This document shows positions 8,683 to 18,080 of a stretch of DNA of 64,000 bases, one piece after another. The notes under the pieces are model-generated. The model was not told where the DNA came from, searched no databases, and saw only the letters and a program-made list of their open reading frames with translations. How positions within the stretch are numbered: position 1 is the first letter of the stretch; each line of letters begins with the position of its first letter. Both the position numbers and the translations under genes were made by a program. The stretch is from JACMLD01 sp038229695. GTDB lineage: Bacteria > Bacteroidota > Bacteroidia > Chitinophagales > Chitinophagaceae. The stretch is from positions 14,157 through 78,156 of the forward strand of contig JBBROE010000004.1 in assembly GCA_038229695.1 (NCBI GenBank). Reading direction: 5' to 3'.

Positions 8683-11454
8683 TTAAAATTTATACCTGAA
8701 ACCTGCCAGGGCGTTTACCTGGTAAATATCTTTACCTACGACGGTCTGCGCGCTGTACGTCTGGTCCGGGAATTTATTACCGGCCTGCGGGGCCTGCAGG
8801 ATAACCGTTTTAGCAGCAGCATTGGTGAGGTTATTTACTTTCCCGTAGATCCCAAAATGATGGGAAATTGATTTTTCAAAGGAAAAGTCCAGCGTTCCAT
8901 AACCCAACATCCAGTAATCCAGATTGTAATAGGGAGAAACCTGCGCGATGCGTTTCCCGGTGTACACGAAAGCGATCTGCACATCCAGCCCGATAGTGGG
9001 GTCTTTATACAGGAAAGAAAGGTTGCCGATGTTATCAGCCTGTCCCTGCAAAGGCCGTGTCTGGTCCACCACCTTGCTCGTGAATCCTGCTGTCGGACTT
9101 TGATAGAAATACAACTTGCTGGTGGTAACCCTTGATTTGGTGTACGTATAATTCGCAGAGATACCAATCTTCCCGAAGAATTTAGTGACAACTGCCTCTA
9201 TCCCAAAATTGTGTGCAGTACCAAAGTTCTCAGGCATAAAAAACTGGGCACTGGGACCGCCATTCCTCACAATAGCGTATTCGATAGGGTTATCAATACG
9301 TTTGTAAAAAGCACCGATCAACAACTGGTCGGAACCGCCGGGAAACAACTCATACCTCAAATCAAAATTATCTGCCCTGGAGTGTTTAAGACTGTCGTTG
9401 CCCTTGATATTAAAAAGCTCTCCGACGATTTGCGTGGGAATGATCTCATAAAAATCGGGGCGAACGATAGACTTGAAATAAGAAAGACGGATGTTCTGTT
9501 TGTCAGTCAGCGCGTATTTCAAATGCACGCTGGGCAGCATGTCCGTGTACGATACGTTGCCTGCCCGCCCGGCAAAATTTTCCGGCATCACTGTCGAGAA
9601 AGATTGCAGGGTATGTTCTATCCGCGTACCGCCGAGCAATTGAAATTTGTCTGAAAAATTCACCTTCAGCTGGACATAACCGGCAGAAACATTCTCGTAA
9701 GAAGAGTAGGTATTGGGATTGGCGGTGGTGATAGCACCTGTGCCGTTTGCGGCCGGACTGAATGCATAGTTCGCCGCATTAAAATTACTGTAGACCTGCG
9801 GCTGGCCATTAACCAATATCGGCTCGAGGTTATAATGATTAAAATAATTGTCTCTTGACTTATGCCGGTACATCCCGCCAAAACTAAGCACCTGCTGCAG
9901 ACTGCCGACCTTTGCTGTGTAGTCCATGTTGAGGTAGCCTGCCAGGTCCTGGTCGGTATTGTGCTGCCATTCCCGACTCATCTTCTGTACGATGTAGGAA
10001 CCATCCCCCTTGCTCTGCCGGTCAAACTCCGCCATGTCCGGCACATTACTTTTTGCGAGCGCATAACTGCCTATCCAGTTTAATTGAAAATGATCGCTGA
10101 TGGTATGATCACCCCGCAGCGTTGAATTATAAATACTCTGGCGTTGCAGGCGGCTGCGCAACAGGATATCGGTAATCTTGTTCAGGTACACCGAATCGAT
10201 GGTGGACCTGGCCTGGAACTCATCCATGTGTATGTACATGTTATAGAGTGCAATGCGGTTGCGGTTATTGAAAATATAATCGATTTTATTATGAAGTCCC
10301 CATCGTGTGGTTTGGGTTGAATATTTACGAACGTAGAGATCGCTGATGACCGATTGGTTGTCCTGCCCGTTAACCACCTGCGGCTGCGCATTGGGCACCA
10401 GGAAATCAGCATCGGATCCACGAAACATATTTTGGAATGATCCGGATACAATTATGCCGAGCTTCCTGTTCAACAGGCGCCCGCCGATCGTAATCCCTGC
10501 GACGGCGTTTATTGGGTGGTCAATATTTCGAAAGTTTAGATTGGCCCTGGAAAAATCGTTCTGCCCGGCCGCATAATTATTTCCGGACAATTCAGCAGGC
10601 GATTCGCTGCTGACAGCCCCATGGGGAAAGGAATTGAATGGCCTGGAGGATGAAAACAGGGCAGATAAACCCGCTCCCACATGCGCCGTTACTGAGAACC
10701 GCTCCGGGGCATTTTTCATGACCAGGTTCATGGTACCGCCAACCGCGTCAGCCTCCATAGCTGGCGTGAGGGCCTTTATCACTTCGAGCCTTTCAAGCAT
10801 GTCTGAAGGAAACAGATCCATCGGCACATACCTGTACTTAGCATCCGGGCTGGGGATTTTGACGCCATTGATAAGCGTATTGTTGTACCGTTCGTCCATT
10901 CCCCGGATGATCGCGTAACGGCCTTCACCGCTGGAACTTCGCTGAATAGCCACCCCTGAAATGCGTTGCAGTGCGTTGGCTACGGTTACATCCGGAAGTA
11001 ACTGAATAGTTTTTGCCGACAAGATATTCTGTACCATGTCAGCATTTTTTTCGTAGCCCCGTGCAGCTGCATCTGATTCGTGCCCGCCATTACCCGTCAC
11101 GACCACTTCACTCAGCTGGTTTACTGTTATGGCAAGGAATACATTTGCAGGCTTCGCCTCGGACTTATTTTCCACATCTACCGGGATGGCACCGGGGGAA
11201 CTATACCCGGACTGGGTAATCACAATAACATAATGGCCTGGTGGCAAACTTCGGAAATGATAGGATCCGTCCAGTTAAACCAATGCCGCATACCGCGTCC
11301 CTTTCAATTGAACGGTGGTGCCAGGTAAAGGTTCCCCTGTCCTGCTGTCAAATACATATCCTTTTATTGATTGCGAATGAGCAACCATACCCCACGAAAC
11401 GAAGACAACAAAAAATAAATTCCTGATGGAGGGAGAAGGCGCGAAAATCCTCAT
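8683..11454 (-). pseudogene. TonB-dependent receptor with in-frame stop at codon 60
   Basis: Reading from ATG at 11454 gives a signal peptide, then the start of a carboxypeptidase-regulatory-like domain (KGYVFDSRTGEPLPGTTVQL). TAA occurs at 11277-11275, after which the same frame continues with LDGSYHFRSLPPGHYVIV. The remaining ~860 codons encode a plug domain (LSEVVVTGNG, LPDVTVANALQRISGVAIQR, YAIIRGMDERYNNTLINGVK) and a 22-strand-type barrel ending in RYKF. Because the stop separates the signal peptide from the barrel, the receptor cannot be exported as encoded unless the stop is suppressed or is a base error. Its plug resembles the TonB-dependent receptors that act without a SusD partner. 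Confidence 0.85.
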
Positions 11455-11522
11455 AAACGTAGCTTAGTTTGTGCAATGTTCCCTCCTTCTTCCCTGCCCA
11501 CAAACGGCTTTTCGGATCTTAG

Positions 11523-11556
11523 CAATTTCTTCATCCTGAGATCACAATTTCTTCAT
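11523..11556. repeat. 12-bp direct repeat with 22-bp period upstream of receptor gene
   Basis: The 12-mer CAATTTCTTCAT occurs at 11523-11534 and again at 11545-11556, an exact copy 22 bp (about two helical turns) away. It lies 69-102 bp upstream of the start of the interrupted TonB-dependent receptor. Same-face direct repeats of this spacing are typical operators for dimeric response regulators such as LytTR-type proteins. No matching regulator gene lies adjacent, so the assignment is speculative. Confidence 0.4.
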
Positions 11557-11603
11557 GTTGGGCAGGTCGCTTTAATATTATAAATTAATTAAAAATAGTA
11601 AGG

Positions 11604-12821
11604 TTACCGGAGAGACAGGGTAGTCACCTCACCCCAGGCGGGCTCCTTGTCGGGGTGAAGTGGATCGGCATTCCATAAACATACCCTGGCAGTAAGCTTG
11701 CCGGAGATAGTTTCGATAGTAATAACGTCGAAGGCCAGCAGCGTTTCCTCTTTAGCAGAATACTTGCCCTTCATGGGTGAATCGGCTCGGAAGCAGGGTA
11801 GGTTGATGTCATGATCGGGTCCCGTCCAGTTATAGAACTCGCTGAAATTGGAATGGCCGTGGAAATAGGCTTTTATATTGGGATGCCGCCGGATAAAGCA
11901 GGCAAATCCCCGTTGTTCATCAAGGGCAGAATCAGTCACCAGCTTGCCGTCCCTGAACTGCTCAGGAAGCAGGTTTTCAAATTTGTCAGCGGGGTTAATG
12001 TCGTGTGTTCCATTGGGGTTGGTAAAGAATCGCGCTTCCACGTCAGGAACCGAATGAGCAAATAACAATACTGGTGTCTTGGAATCGACGCCTGCCAGGT
12101 CCCGTTCCATCCATGCCTGTTCACTGGAATCGGGCCAGAGATTAAGGAAGACAAGATGTATTCCGCCAAGGGTAAACGCGTAATGAATTTTGCCTGATGA
12201 ATACCTGTAGTTTTCCCGGCTCAACGGAGATACCGGATGCATTTCCAGGTTATACAGCCCTGACATGGCAGTAGCATCCCTTTCCGGGTTCATTGGTTTG
12301 CGGTAACCGATGGCATTACTCACGTCATGATTACCCGGGGTCAGCAACAGCCGGATTCGTGAACGGCCATCCGGTGCCTTCAACTGCAATAAGCCCTGGT
12401 AGTCACCTATAAATTGCTTCCAGGATGCCGCGGCGGGCTGTATTCCGTCTTCCTCACGATTGGCAATATCCCCTGTGATCACCAGGGCGCTGAGATCCCC
12501 GACCGGTTTTGACGACCGTACACCCCCATCGGCCGGAAACCTCAAAGCGGGCAGCCGGTTCATCACCCGGATCATCGCTGCATTCACGTCGGCAGCGGAG
12601 ACGTTCTGTGCGCCACGAAAGATTTTTTTTGTCAATCCAAAATGAACATCAGAAGTGAAAAGGAATTGTACGGTTTCGTTACCGACTGTCACCTGGCTGG
12701 CCGCCGACTGGCCGATAGACCAGGGGGCAAGTATCACCACTAAGGTAATGGTGCAAATAACTTTCAACCGGGCGTTAAACGTTCTGATCCTGGTTGTCAT
12801 AGGCTGCCGTAGTTTGAGCAT
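11604..12821 (-). CDS. Secreted metallophosphoesterase (calcineurin-like)
   Basis: A 405-residue protein with a hydrophobic signal segment (VICTITLVVILAPWSIGQ) and the metallophosphoesterase motifs in order: FTSDVHFG (D-x-H), VITGDIANRE (GD), LTPGNHDVS (GNHD), LFAHSVPD and AYFHGHSNF (GHxH-like). The two-metal site therefore looks complete. The substrate is unknown; relatives hydrolyse phosphomonoesters, diesters or nucleotides in the periplasm. ATG codons at 12821 and 12800 are both possible starts, and both overlap the end of the upstream GH1 gene by 26-47 bp, so the gene is the last of a four-gene operon. Confidence 0.85.
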   Translation of the reverse strand: MLKLRQPMTTRIRTFNARLKVICTITLVVILAPWSIGQSAASQVTVGNETVQFLFTSDVHFGLTKKIFRGAQNVSAADVNAAMIRVMNRLPALRFPADGGVRSSKPVGDLSALVITGDIANREEDGIQPAAASWKQFIGDYQGLLQLKAPDGRSRIRLLLTPGNHDVSNAIGYRKPMNPERDATAMSGLYNLEMHPVSPLSRENYRYSSGKIHYAFTLGGIHLVFLNLWPDSSEQAWMERDLAGVDSKTPVLLFAHSVPDVEARFFTNPNGTHDINPADKFENLLPEQFRDGKLVTDSALDEQRGFACFIRRHPNIKAYFHGHSNFSEFYNWTGPDHDINLPCFRADSPMKGKYSAKEETLLAFDVITIETISGKLTARVCLWNADPLHPDKEPAWGEVTTLSLR

Positions 12822-14172
12822 GATCTTTACAAGTTGAAGGATACAGGAATTTACTGTACCAATTCCCGGACGACTTAATTGTTCGCTGAAGGCTAGTGAA
12901 GTCTACATGTACCAAACCAAACCTCGGGCGGTACCCTTCCGCCCACTCGAAATTATCCAGGAAACTCCAGACAAAAAAACCATCGACGATCACACCCTCC
13001 GATTTAGCGCTGAGGACCTGCTGCAGGTGATCTTTGAGGTAGGCAAGCCGGTTCTTATCCTCCACGAATCCATTCACCAATTCATCCCGAAAGGCCGCCC
13101 CGCTTTCGGTGATTACCATGGGCGGTATATTTTCGTACCGTGCGTATTTCTTAAGCAACAGGTAGATTGAGGGCGGGTAAACTTCCCAGCCCATTTCGGT
13201 AAGCGGAACATTGCGGCGGCTGGCATGCACGATCTTTGCCTGTAGAAACGGCGTAAAGAAATCATAGCGTACCAGCTCACGCGTATAATTCTGGATACCG
13301 ATAAAGTCCATCGCGAAGGATAACTGCTGTTCATCGCCGTCCCTCATAAACCGCTCCATACGCCTCAACACGCTGGCATCAGCTGACGGGTAACCGTAAC
13401 CGAGCAGCGGCTCGATAAACATCCTGTTCAGCAGGGCATCGACACGCACCTGTGCCTGCCTGTCGGCTGCTGTGTCCCGGTAAGGCTCTACCAGCGAACA
13501 GGAAAATGTGGTACCCGCCTGCAGCGTGCTTTTCCACGACTTTATAATCCGCCCTCCGGCCGACTGGCAAAGTGCCGCATGGTGAGCGGAAGCAAGAAAA
13601 TTATTGAGTCCTTTTTTGCCCGGCGCATGCATTCCCAGGAAATAACCGGCACCGGTAAATACCATCGGTTCATTCAGTACCATCCACCGCTGAACCCTAT
13701 CGCCATATTCCCGGACACAGAAAGCAGTATACTCGCTGAACCACCCGATGATATCGCGGTTTACCCACCCTCCTTTTTCCTGGAGCTTTAACGGCAGATC
13801 CCAATGGTATAACGTAATCCAGGGCTCGATTCCTGCCTCCAGGCAACAATCGATCACACGGTGATAGAACTCAACCCCTTTCCGGTTTACCTGGCCGCAC
13901 CCATCCGGGAAAATCCTGCTCCACGAAATTGAAAACCGGTAGTCAGGAATATTCATCTGCTTCATGAGCAAAATATCCTCGTAGTAGCGGTGGTAGTGAT
14001 CGCAGGCAATCCGGCCATGCTCATTCCCGGATATTTTTCTTTTTCTGTCGGTGAACTCGTCCCAGATGGACAGCCCTTTACCGTCAGCAGCAAACCCGCC
14101 TTCAACCTGGTAGGCCGCTGTTGCAACGCCCCAGTGAAAATCACGTCCAAAGCTTTCGCGCGTAATGTCCAT
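12775..14172 (-). CDS. GH1 family beta-glycosidase
   Basis: A 465-residue glycoside hydrolase family 1 enzyme with the family N-terminal signature FHWGVATAAYQVEGG, the acid/base motif LNEP (Glu168) and the nucleophile motif ITESG (Glu356). It has no signal peptide, so it should hydrolyse (or transglycosylate) beta-glucosides or related sugars in the cytoplasm. It begins one base after the stop of the glycosyltransferase gene and overlaps the metallophosphoesterase gene. Its partners are lipid/glycan genes rather than sugar importers, so a role in glycolipid turnover is as plausible as nutrient use; that is inference. Confidence 0.95.
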   Translation of the reverse strand: MDITRESFGRDFHWGVATAAYQVEGGFAADGKGLSIWDEFTDRKRKISGNEHGRIACDHYHRYYEDILLMKQMNIPDYRFSISWSRIFPDGCGQVNRKGVEFYHRVIDCCLEAGIEPWITLYHWDLPLKLQEKGGWVNRDIIGWFSEYTAFCVREYGDRVQRWMVLNEPMVFTGAGYFLGMHAPGKKGLNNFLASAHHAALCQSAGGRIIKSWKSTLQAGTTFSCSLVEPYRDTAADRQAQVRVDALLNRMFIEPLLGYGYPSADASVLRRMERFMRDGDEQQLSFAMDFIGIQNYTRELVRYDFFTPFLQAKIVHASRRNVPLTEMGWEVYPPSIYLLLKKYARYENIPPMVITESGAAFRDELVNGFVEDKNRLAYLKDHLQQVLSAKSEGVIVDGFFVWSFLDNFEWAEGYRPRFGLVHVDFTSLQRTIKSSGNWYSKFLYPSTCKDHAQTTAAYDNQDQNV

Positions 14173-14173
14173 A

Positions 14174-15256
14174 TTACTTGATCAGCTGTCCAATTACATT
14201 CTTTAGCGAGATCTCGCGAAGCTTTCCCGACGACGCTATGCGCCTGCCTGGTAATAGCGGGGTGGCCAGTTCCTGCACTCTTGAGAGCACCGTATCGATA
14301 ATTTGCTCCGTAATATCAGGATAGTCTACCGGAACGGTGTGCCCGGAGGCGAGCCAGTCAGCGATTTTTTCGCTGTGCTTTTTCTTCAGGCTTTTTATCA
14401 CCGGGACGCCCATGCCTTTTAATGCGGCTGCGTTGCAATGCTGTTCATACTGTCCTTTCATGGGAATCACCAACAGCTTTTTACCCATGAACAGGGCCTC
14501 AGCCGGTGTTTCAAAACCGGCGCCGCAAAGTACACCGCTGCAGCTGGCCATGCTCTGCATAAAAGCTTCGTTCTCGATGGGTGAGATAACGATATTACCG
14601 TAACTTTTTATTTTCGTACAATGTTTGGAAAAAACCTGCCACTGGGTGTTTTTAAAGATCCCCAGCACCTTCACCAGGCGTGCATCTTCATAGGATGGAA
14701 GGTATACGGTGTAATGAGACAACCTGCTCACACGCATGTCGCGGATTTGTTTCCTGATGACCGGGGTGTAAATCTGGCGGTCGTATGCAACGAAATGAAA
14801 ACCATAATGAAGCGTCGCAGGTGCATAGTTTTTCAGCACGGATCGGCCAATGACATCTGCATGTTTCGGTTGCGGGGCGTTTTTATTGAGGACGGCCGAC
14901 TGGTGACTCAATGCTACACAGGGTTTGTTCTTCCGGTAACATGCCCAGGCTGACACCGGTTCAAAGTCGCTAATTACCAAATCGTAGGCCTCCACAGGAA
15001 GCTGGTTGATTTCCTTGTACAGCCTTTTCAACCGTGCTTTTCTGTACGTTTTAACGAGATCGACCCCACCTTTTTTTCCGAAAATAAATCCTAGTCCTTT
15101 GTAGCGGTAAAGAATCTCGTAGGGCAGCTGTACATCGGCCTGTTCACCACTGATAAGGATATCAACATCGGCCTTCGCTTGCAAAAGCGGAATAATATCC
15201 CTGGCGCGGCTGAGGTGGCCGTTGCCGGTACCCTGGATGGCATACAGAATTTTCAT
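14174..15256 (-). CDS. MJ1255-type GT-B glycosyltransferase
   Basis: A 360-residue protein starting MKILYAIQGTGNGHLSRARDII, the glycine-rich N-terminal motif of GT28/MurG-like enzymes. The C-terminal donor-binding half carries VLCGAGFETPAEALFMGKK and MKGQYEQHCNAAALKGMG, equivalent to the UDP-sugar loop of that superfamily. It is of the conserved MJ1255/TIGR00661 type, and probably transfers a sugar to a lipid acceptor at the cytoplasmic face. Its start overlaps the stop of the LpxH-like gene (ATGA), so the two are translationally coupled. Confidence 0.85.
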   Translation of the reverse strand: MKILYAIQGTGNGHLSRARDIIPLLQAKADVDILISGEQADVQLPYEILYRYKGLGFIFGKKGGVDLVKTYRKARLKRLYKEINQLPVEAYDLVISDFEPVSAWACYRKNKPCVALSHQSAVLNKNAPQPKHADVIGRSVLKNYAPATLHYGFHFVAYDRQIYTPVIRKQIRDMRVSRLSHYTVYLPSYEDARLVKVLGIFKNTQWQVFSKHCTKIKSYGNIVISPIENEAFMQSMASCSGVLCGAGFETPAEALFMGKKLLVIPMKGQYEQHCNAAALKGMGVPVIKSLKKKHSEKIADWLASGHTVPVDYPDITEQIIDTVLSRVQELATPLLPGRRIASSGKLREISLKNVIGQLIK

Positions 15257-16113
15257 GGTTTCATCAGGTTGAATTCCTGCAACAGGCTGTCAAACAACCG
15301 TCGCTGATCGAGGTCTGGTTCATTTTCTGTAACCAGGTCAGCAGGGTTTGCACTGAAATCGTTTTTATTGTAATGGTACAGTTCCCACTCGCCGGTATGG
15401 TATTCGAGGGCGGTGAGGTTCTCAATCCAGTCCCCGGAATTCAGGTAAAGAATACTACCCTTTTCATTGCTGATTTTTTTTATTTCCGGCTGGTGGATAT
15501 GCCCGCAAACTACGTAATCATATTTGTTGCTGATACCAATTTCAGCTGCGGTTACTTCAAAATCGTTTATAAATTTTACCGCACTCTTCACACTGTTTTT
15601 AATTTTTTTTGAGAACGATAGTTTCCCTTTCCGAAGAATCTTTTCGGAGAGGAAGTTGGCCATACGGTTAATGAGGATGAGGGTGTCATAGCCGATAGCT
15701 CCTGCCCTGGCCAGCCATTTGGCGTGCTGCATGGTAACGTCAAAAACATCCCCGTGAAAAATCCAGGCCCGCTGTCCTTCCGGCGTTTCCAGCACCATTT
15801 TATTAAGTACCTGCAGGGAACCGATTTTCAGTCCGGCAAATTTACGCAGGAGCTCATCGTGATTACCGGTAATGTAGTAGGTTTTGGTACCCTTGGCAAT
15901 CCACCCCATGAGGTGGCGGATAACTTTGATATGACTTTTGGGGAAATAATTTTTACTGAATTGCCAGATGTCGATGATGTCTCCGTTGAGCACGACCACC
16001 TTTGGCTTGACGCTGCTGAGGTATTGGAATAATTCTTTGGCGTGGCAACCGTACGTACCCAGGTGTATATCGGATAACACCAGGATATCGATTTTTCGTT
16101 TTCCTTTCTTCAT
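15253..16113 (-). CDS. LpxH-like UDP-2,3-diacylglucosamine diphosphatase family protein
   Basis: A 286-residue metallophosphoesterase with LVLSDIHLGT (D15, H17), VVLNGDIID, YYITGNHDE, IFHGDVFD and CGHIHQPEI, the complete set of metal ligands. The spacing and the insert region resemble the LpxH/YbbF group that cleaves UDP-diacylglucosamine in lipid A synthesis. It is a paralogue-type member rather than a certain lpxH, since its neighbours are a glycosyltransferase and a GH1 enzyme rather than lipid A genes. First gene of a four-gene operon that continues to 11604. Confidence 0.8.
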   Translation of the reverse strand: MKKGKRKIDILVLSDIHLGTYGCHAKELFQYLSSVKPKVVVLNGDIIDIWQFSKNYFPKSHIKVIRHLMGWIAKGTKTYYITGNHDELLRKFAGLKIGSLQVLNKMVLETPEGQRAWIFHGDVFDVTMQHAKWLARAGAIGYDTLILINRMANFLSEKILRKGKLSFSKKIKNSVKSAVKFINDFEVTAAEIGISNKYDYVVCGHIHQPEIKKISNEKGSILYLNSGDWIENLTALEYHTGEWELYHYNKNDFSANPADLVTENEPDLDQRRLFDSLLQEFNLMKP

Positions 16114-16264
16114 GCGCCGTAATGCCTGAATGAGGAAAAGATGCCGGTAAGCTTAAACAGGAACAGCCTTGAAAAAGCATCGGCAAGAGAATCATTCATT
16201 GAATTCCATAGTTTCAGCATATACAAAAGTGACCATTCCATGTTACCTTATCATTAAACCAGGG

Positions 16265-16309
16265 TTACCGAAACGTTAGGTAATATGGGGTAAGGCATTT
16301 AGTTACCCC
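16265..16309. repeat. Two adjacent inverted repeats built on GGTAA/TTACC
   Basis: The first is TTACC at 16265-16269 pairing with GGTAA at 16279-16283. The second is GGGGTAA at 16287-16293 pairing with TTACCCC at 16303-16309. Both have nine-base spacers and share the same core. They may be operator half-sites or hairpins in a leader; there is no adjacent T-run of terminator quality. Confidence 0.35.
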
Positions 16310-16527
16310 TTTCCAGGCTGGCGAAACCGGTTTTTTAAAGGGGCAGAAGACGATATGCCGCTCGTAAAAATCACATCCACGCGTAAAAGTAATTATCATT
16401 GCCGTCACCGTTTCCTTGTTGAACGGCATTGTGTAAAAAAGTTTCTTTCACGTCGGGAGGCAAGACCGGGCTAATAGTACAACAGTGTGTATAACTTAAA
16501 TAATTAAGGAGGTTAATTCACGATTGT

Positions 16528-16535
16528 TAACTTTG
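16528..16535 (+). promoter_or_regulatory. Candidate Bacteroidota -7 element for GH53 gene
   Basis: TAACTTTG matches the TAnnTTTG consensus exactly and lies about 120 bp upstream of the GH53 start codon. A good TTTG-like -33 element at the proper distance is not evident, so this is a moderate call only. Confidence 0.35.
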
Positions 16536-16655
16536 AAAATACCAGGCGGATGTGTGTTTTGACCAGCCGGGAAGCCTGCGGAGGCAATCATACAGGTCAT
16601 GAAATCATCCCTTTTTTTCTGGTAAACATTTAATCAATTAGAACAGCGTATACGC

Positions 16656-17687
16656 ATGAAAAAAATATTACTTATCCTTCTGATGACGGCATGGGCCAAT
16701 GCCTGTAAAAAAGACGCTGCAAACGGCGCTCCTGTCCCTCCCACCGCAACCACGCTCTCCAGCTTCGTCAAAGGGGCGGATGTAAGCTGGATCACGCAAA
16801 TGGAAGCCTCGGCGGTGAAATTTTATAACGGTAATGGTGCAGCGCAGGAAGGGATTGCGTTATTGAAAGCCAGCGGAATCAACACAATAAGGCTGAGGGT
16901 TTGGGTAAACCCCTCGCCTGCCTGGAATGATGCAAATGATGTGCTGGCGAAGGCGCTGAGGGCAAAAAATCTCGGGTTGCGCATCCTGATCGATTTCCAC
17001 TACAGCGATTCCTGGGCTGACCCGGGGAAACAAACCAAACCGGCAGCCTGGTCCACGCAGGATGTGGAAGGACTGATCGCATCGGTGAGCAGCCATACCG
17101 CCACCGTTCTTACGCTCCTGAAAAATAACAACATCATTCCCGAATGGGTACAGGCCGGCAACGAAACCAACGACGGGATGCTTTGGCCGGAAGGACGGGC
17201 CTCCACGAATATGAACAACTTTGCCCGGCTGATCAATGCTTCCTATGATGCCGTCAAATCAGTGTTCCCTTCCGCAAAAGTGATCGTGCACATTTCCAAC
17301 GGCTATAATAATTCCCTTTTCCGCTGGATGTTCGACGGCATGGTACAACAGGGTGCCCGGTTCGATGTCATTGGTATGTCGCTGTATCCCAGCGCCACGA
17401 ACTGGCCTTCCTATACGGCCCAGTGCCTGGCCAATATGAACGATATGGTGGCCCGGTACAATAAAGAAGTGATGATAGTGGAAGCAGGCATGCCCTGGGA
17501 CAATGCTGCCGCCGCTCACGCTTTCCTGGTGGACCTGATTACGAAAACTAAATCAGTGAGCGGAAGTAAAGGACTGGGCGTGTTATACTGGGAACCGGAG
17601 GCCTATAATAACTGGCAGGGTTATGCGCTGGGGGCATTTGACAATTCCGGAAAACCGACGCTGGCGATGTCAGCCTTTAGCGATTAA
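16656..17687 (+). CDS. GH53 arabinogalactan endo-beta-1,4-galactanase lipoprotein
   Basis: A 343-residue protein with a lipoprotein signal peptide (ANAC, Cys17) and a GH53 TIM barrel. The family opening FVKGADVSWI is followed by INTIRLRVWVNP, LIDFHYSDSWADPGKQ, the acid/base in QAGNETNDG (Glu170) and the nucleophile in MIVEAGMPW (Glu277). It should cleave internal beta-1,4-galactan bonds of pectic type I arabinogalactan at the cell surface or in the periplasm. It stands alone, facing the haloperoxidase gene, and no other pectin-degrading genes are nearby in the window. Confidence 0.95.
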   Translation: MKKILLILLMTAWANACKKDAANGAPVPPTATTLSSFVKGADVSWITQMEASAVKFYNGNGAAQEGIALLKASGINTIRLRVWVNPSPAWNDANDVLAKALRAKNLGLRILIDFHYSDSWADPGKQTKPAAWSTQDVEGLIASVSSHTATVLTLLKNNNIIPEWVQAGNETNDGMLWPEGRASTNMNNFARLINASYDAVKSVFPSAKVIVHISNGYNNSLFRWMFDGMVQQGARFDVIGMSLYPSATNWPSYTAQCLANMNDMVARYNKEVMIVEAGMPWDNAAAAHAFLVDLITKTKSVSGSKGLGVLYWEPEAYNNWQGYALGAFDNSGKPTLAMSAFSD

Positions 17688-18080
17688 CCGCTTTTATACA
17701 AACGCCGCCTGCCGGGAGCCCCGGGACAGCCGCTCCTTTCTTTGTTCAAAACAGCAGTTTTAGCCCGCCGCGCTGAGACGGTTTTGATATTTTCTCCTTC
17801 CTGTCCCGTCCCCTTTTTTGTTACCCGCGGTCACTACTACTCCGTTAGTGTCCGAAAAAGAAAAGGATCCGCTTGAGGCCGCTAAGCCCATACTGCGAGA
17901 GCTGTTTGGAAGAAACCCCGACAAAAATGGGGCGACTGCCGCATCTTGTGACCGGCACAATTGGCCGGAAATACAACCTGCAAACTGTGAAGAAGTCAGC
18001 GACGCGCGTAAAGGAATCAGATCAACCGGAAAAAATCGGGAAAAAGCAAGCGTTGAGGATTGACACACTGCCATTTGGGG
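17688..18080. other. Intergenic region between convergent genes
   Basis: A 393-bp gap between the 3' ends of the GH53 and haloperoxidase genes. Open frames exist on both strands but none has a credible start or family resemblance. No strong terminator hairpin was seen; the GC-rich stretch around 17710-17730 could fold only weakly. Confidence 0.4.

Larger units (their letters stand above)
16114..16655. other. Long intergenic region between divergent operons
   Basis: This 542-bp gap holds the promoters of the LpxH-like operon (leftward) and the GH53 gene (rightward). A pair of small inverted repeats lies at 16265-16309 and a TAnnTTTG element at 16528-16535; both are listed separately. No supported coding sequence was found. 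Confidence 0.5.

Noticed and set aside
17710..17760. GC-rich stretch after GH53 as a terminator
   Set aside because: The possible stem is short and imperfect and there is no adjacent T-run.
17818..18074. Short open frames on both strands in the GH53-haloperoxidase gap
   Set aside because: Overlapping frames of equal length on both strands and no family resemblance; likely chance in a GC-rich gap.
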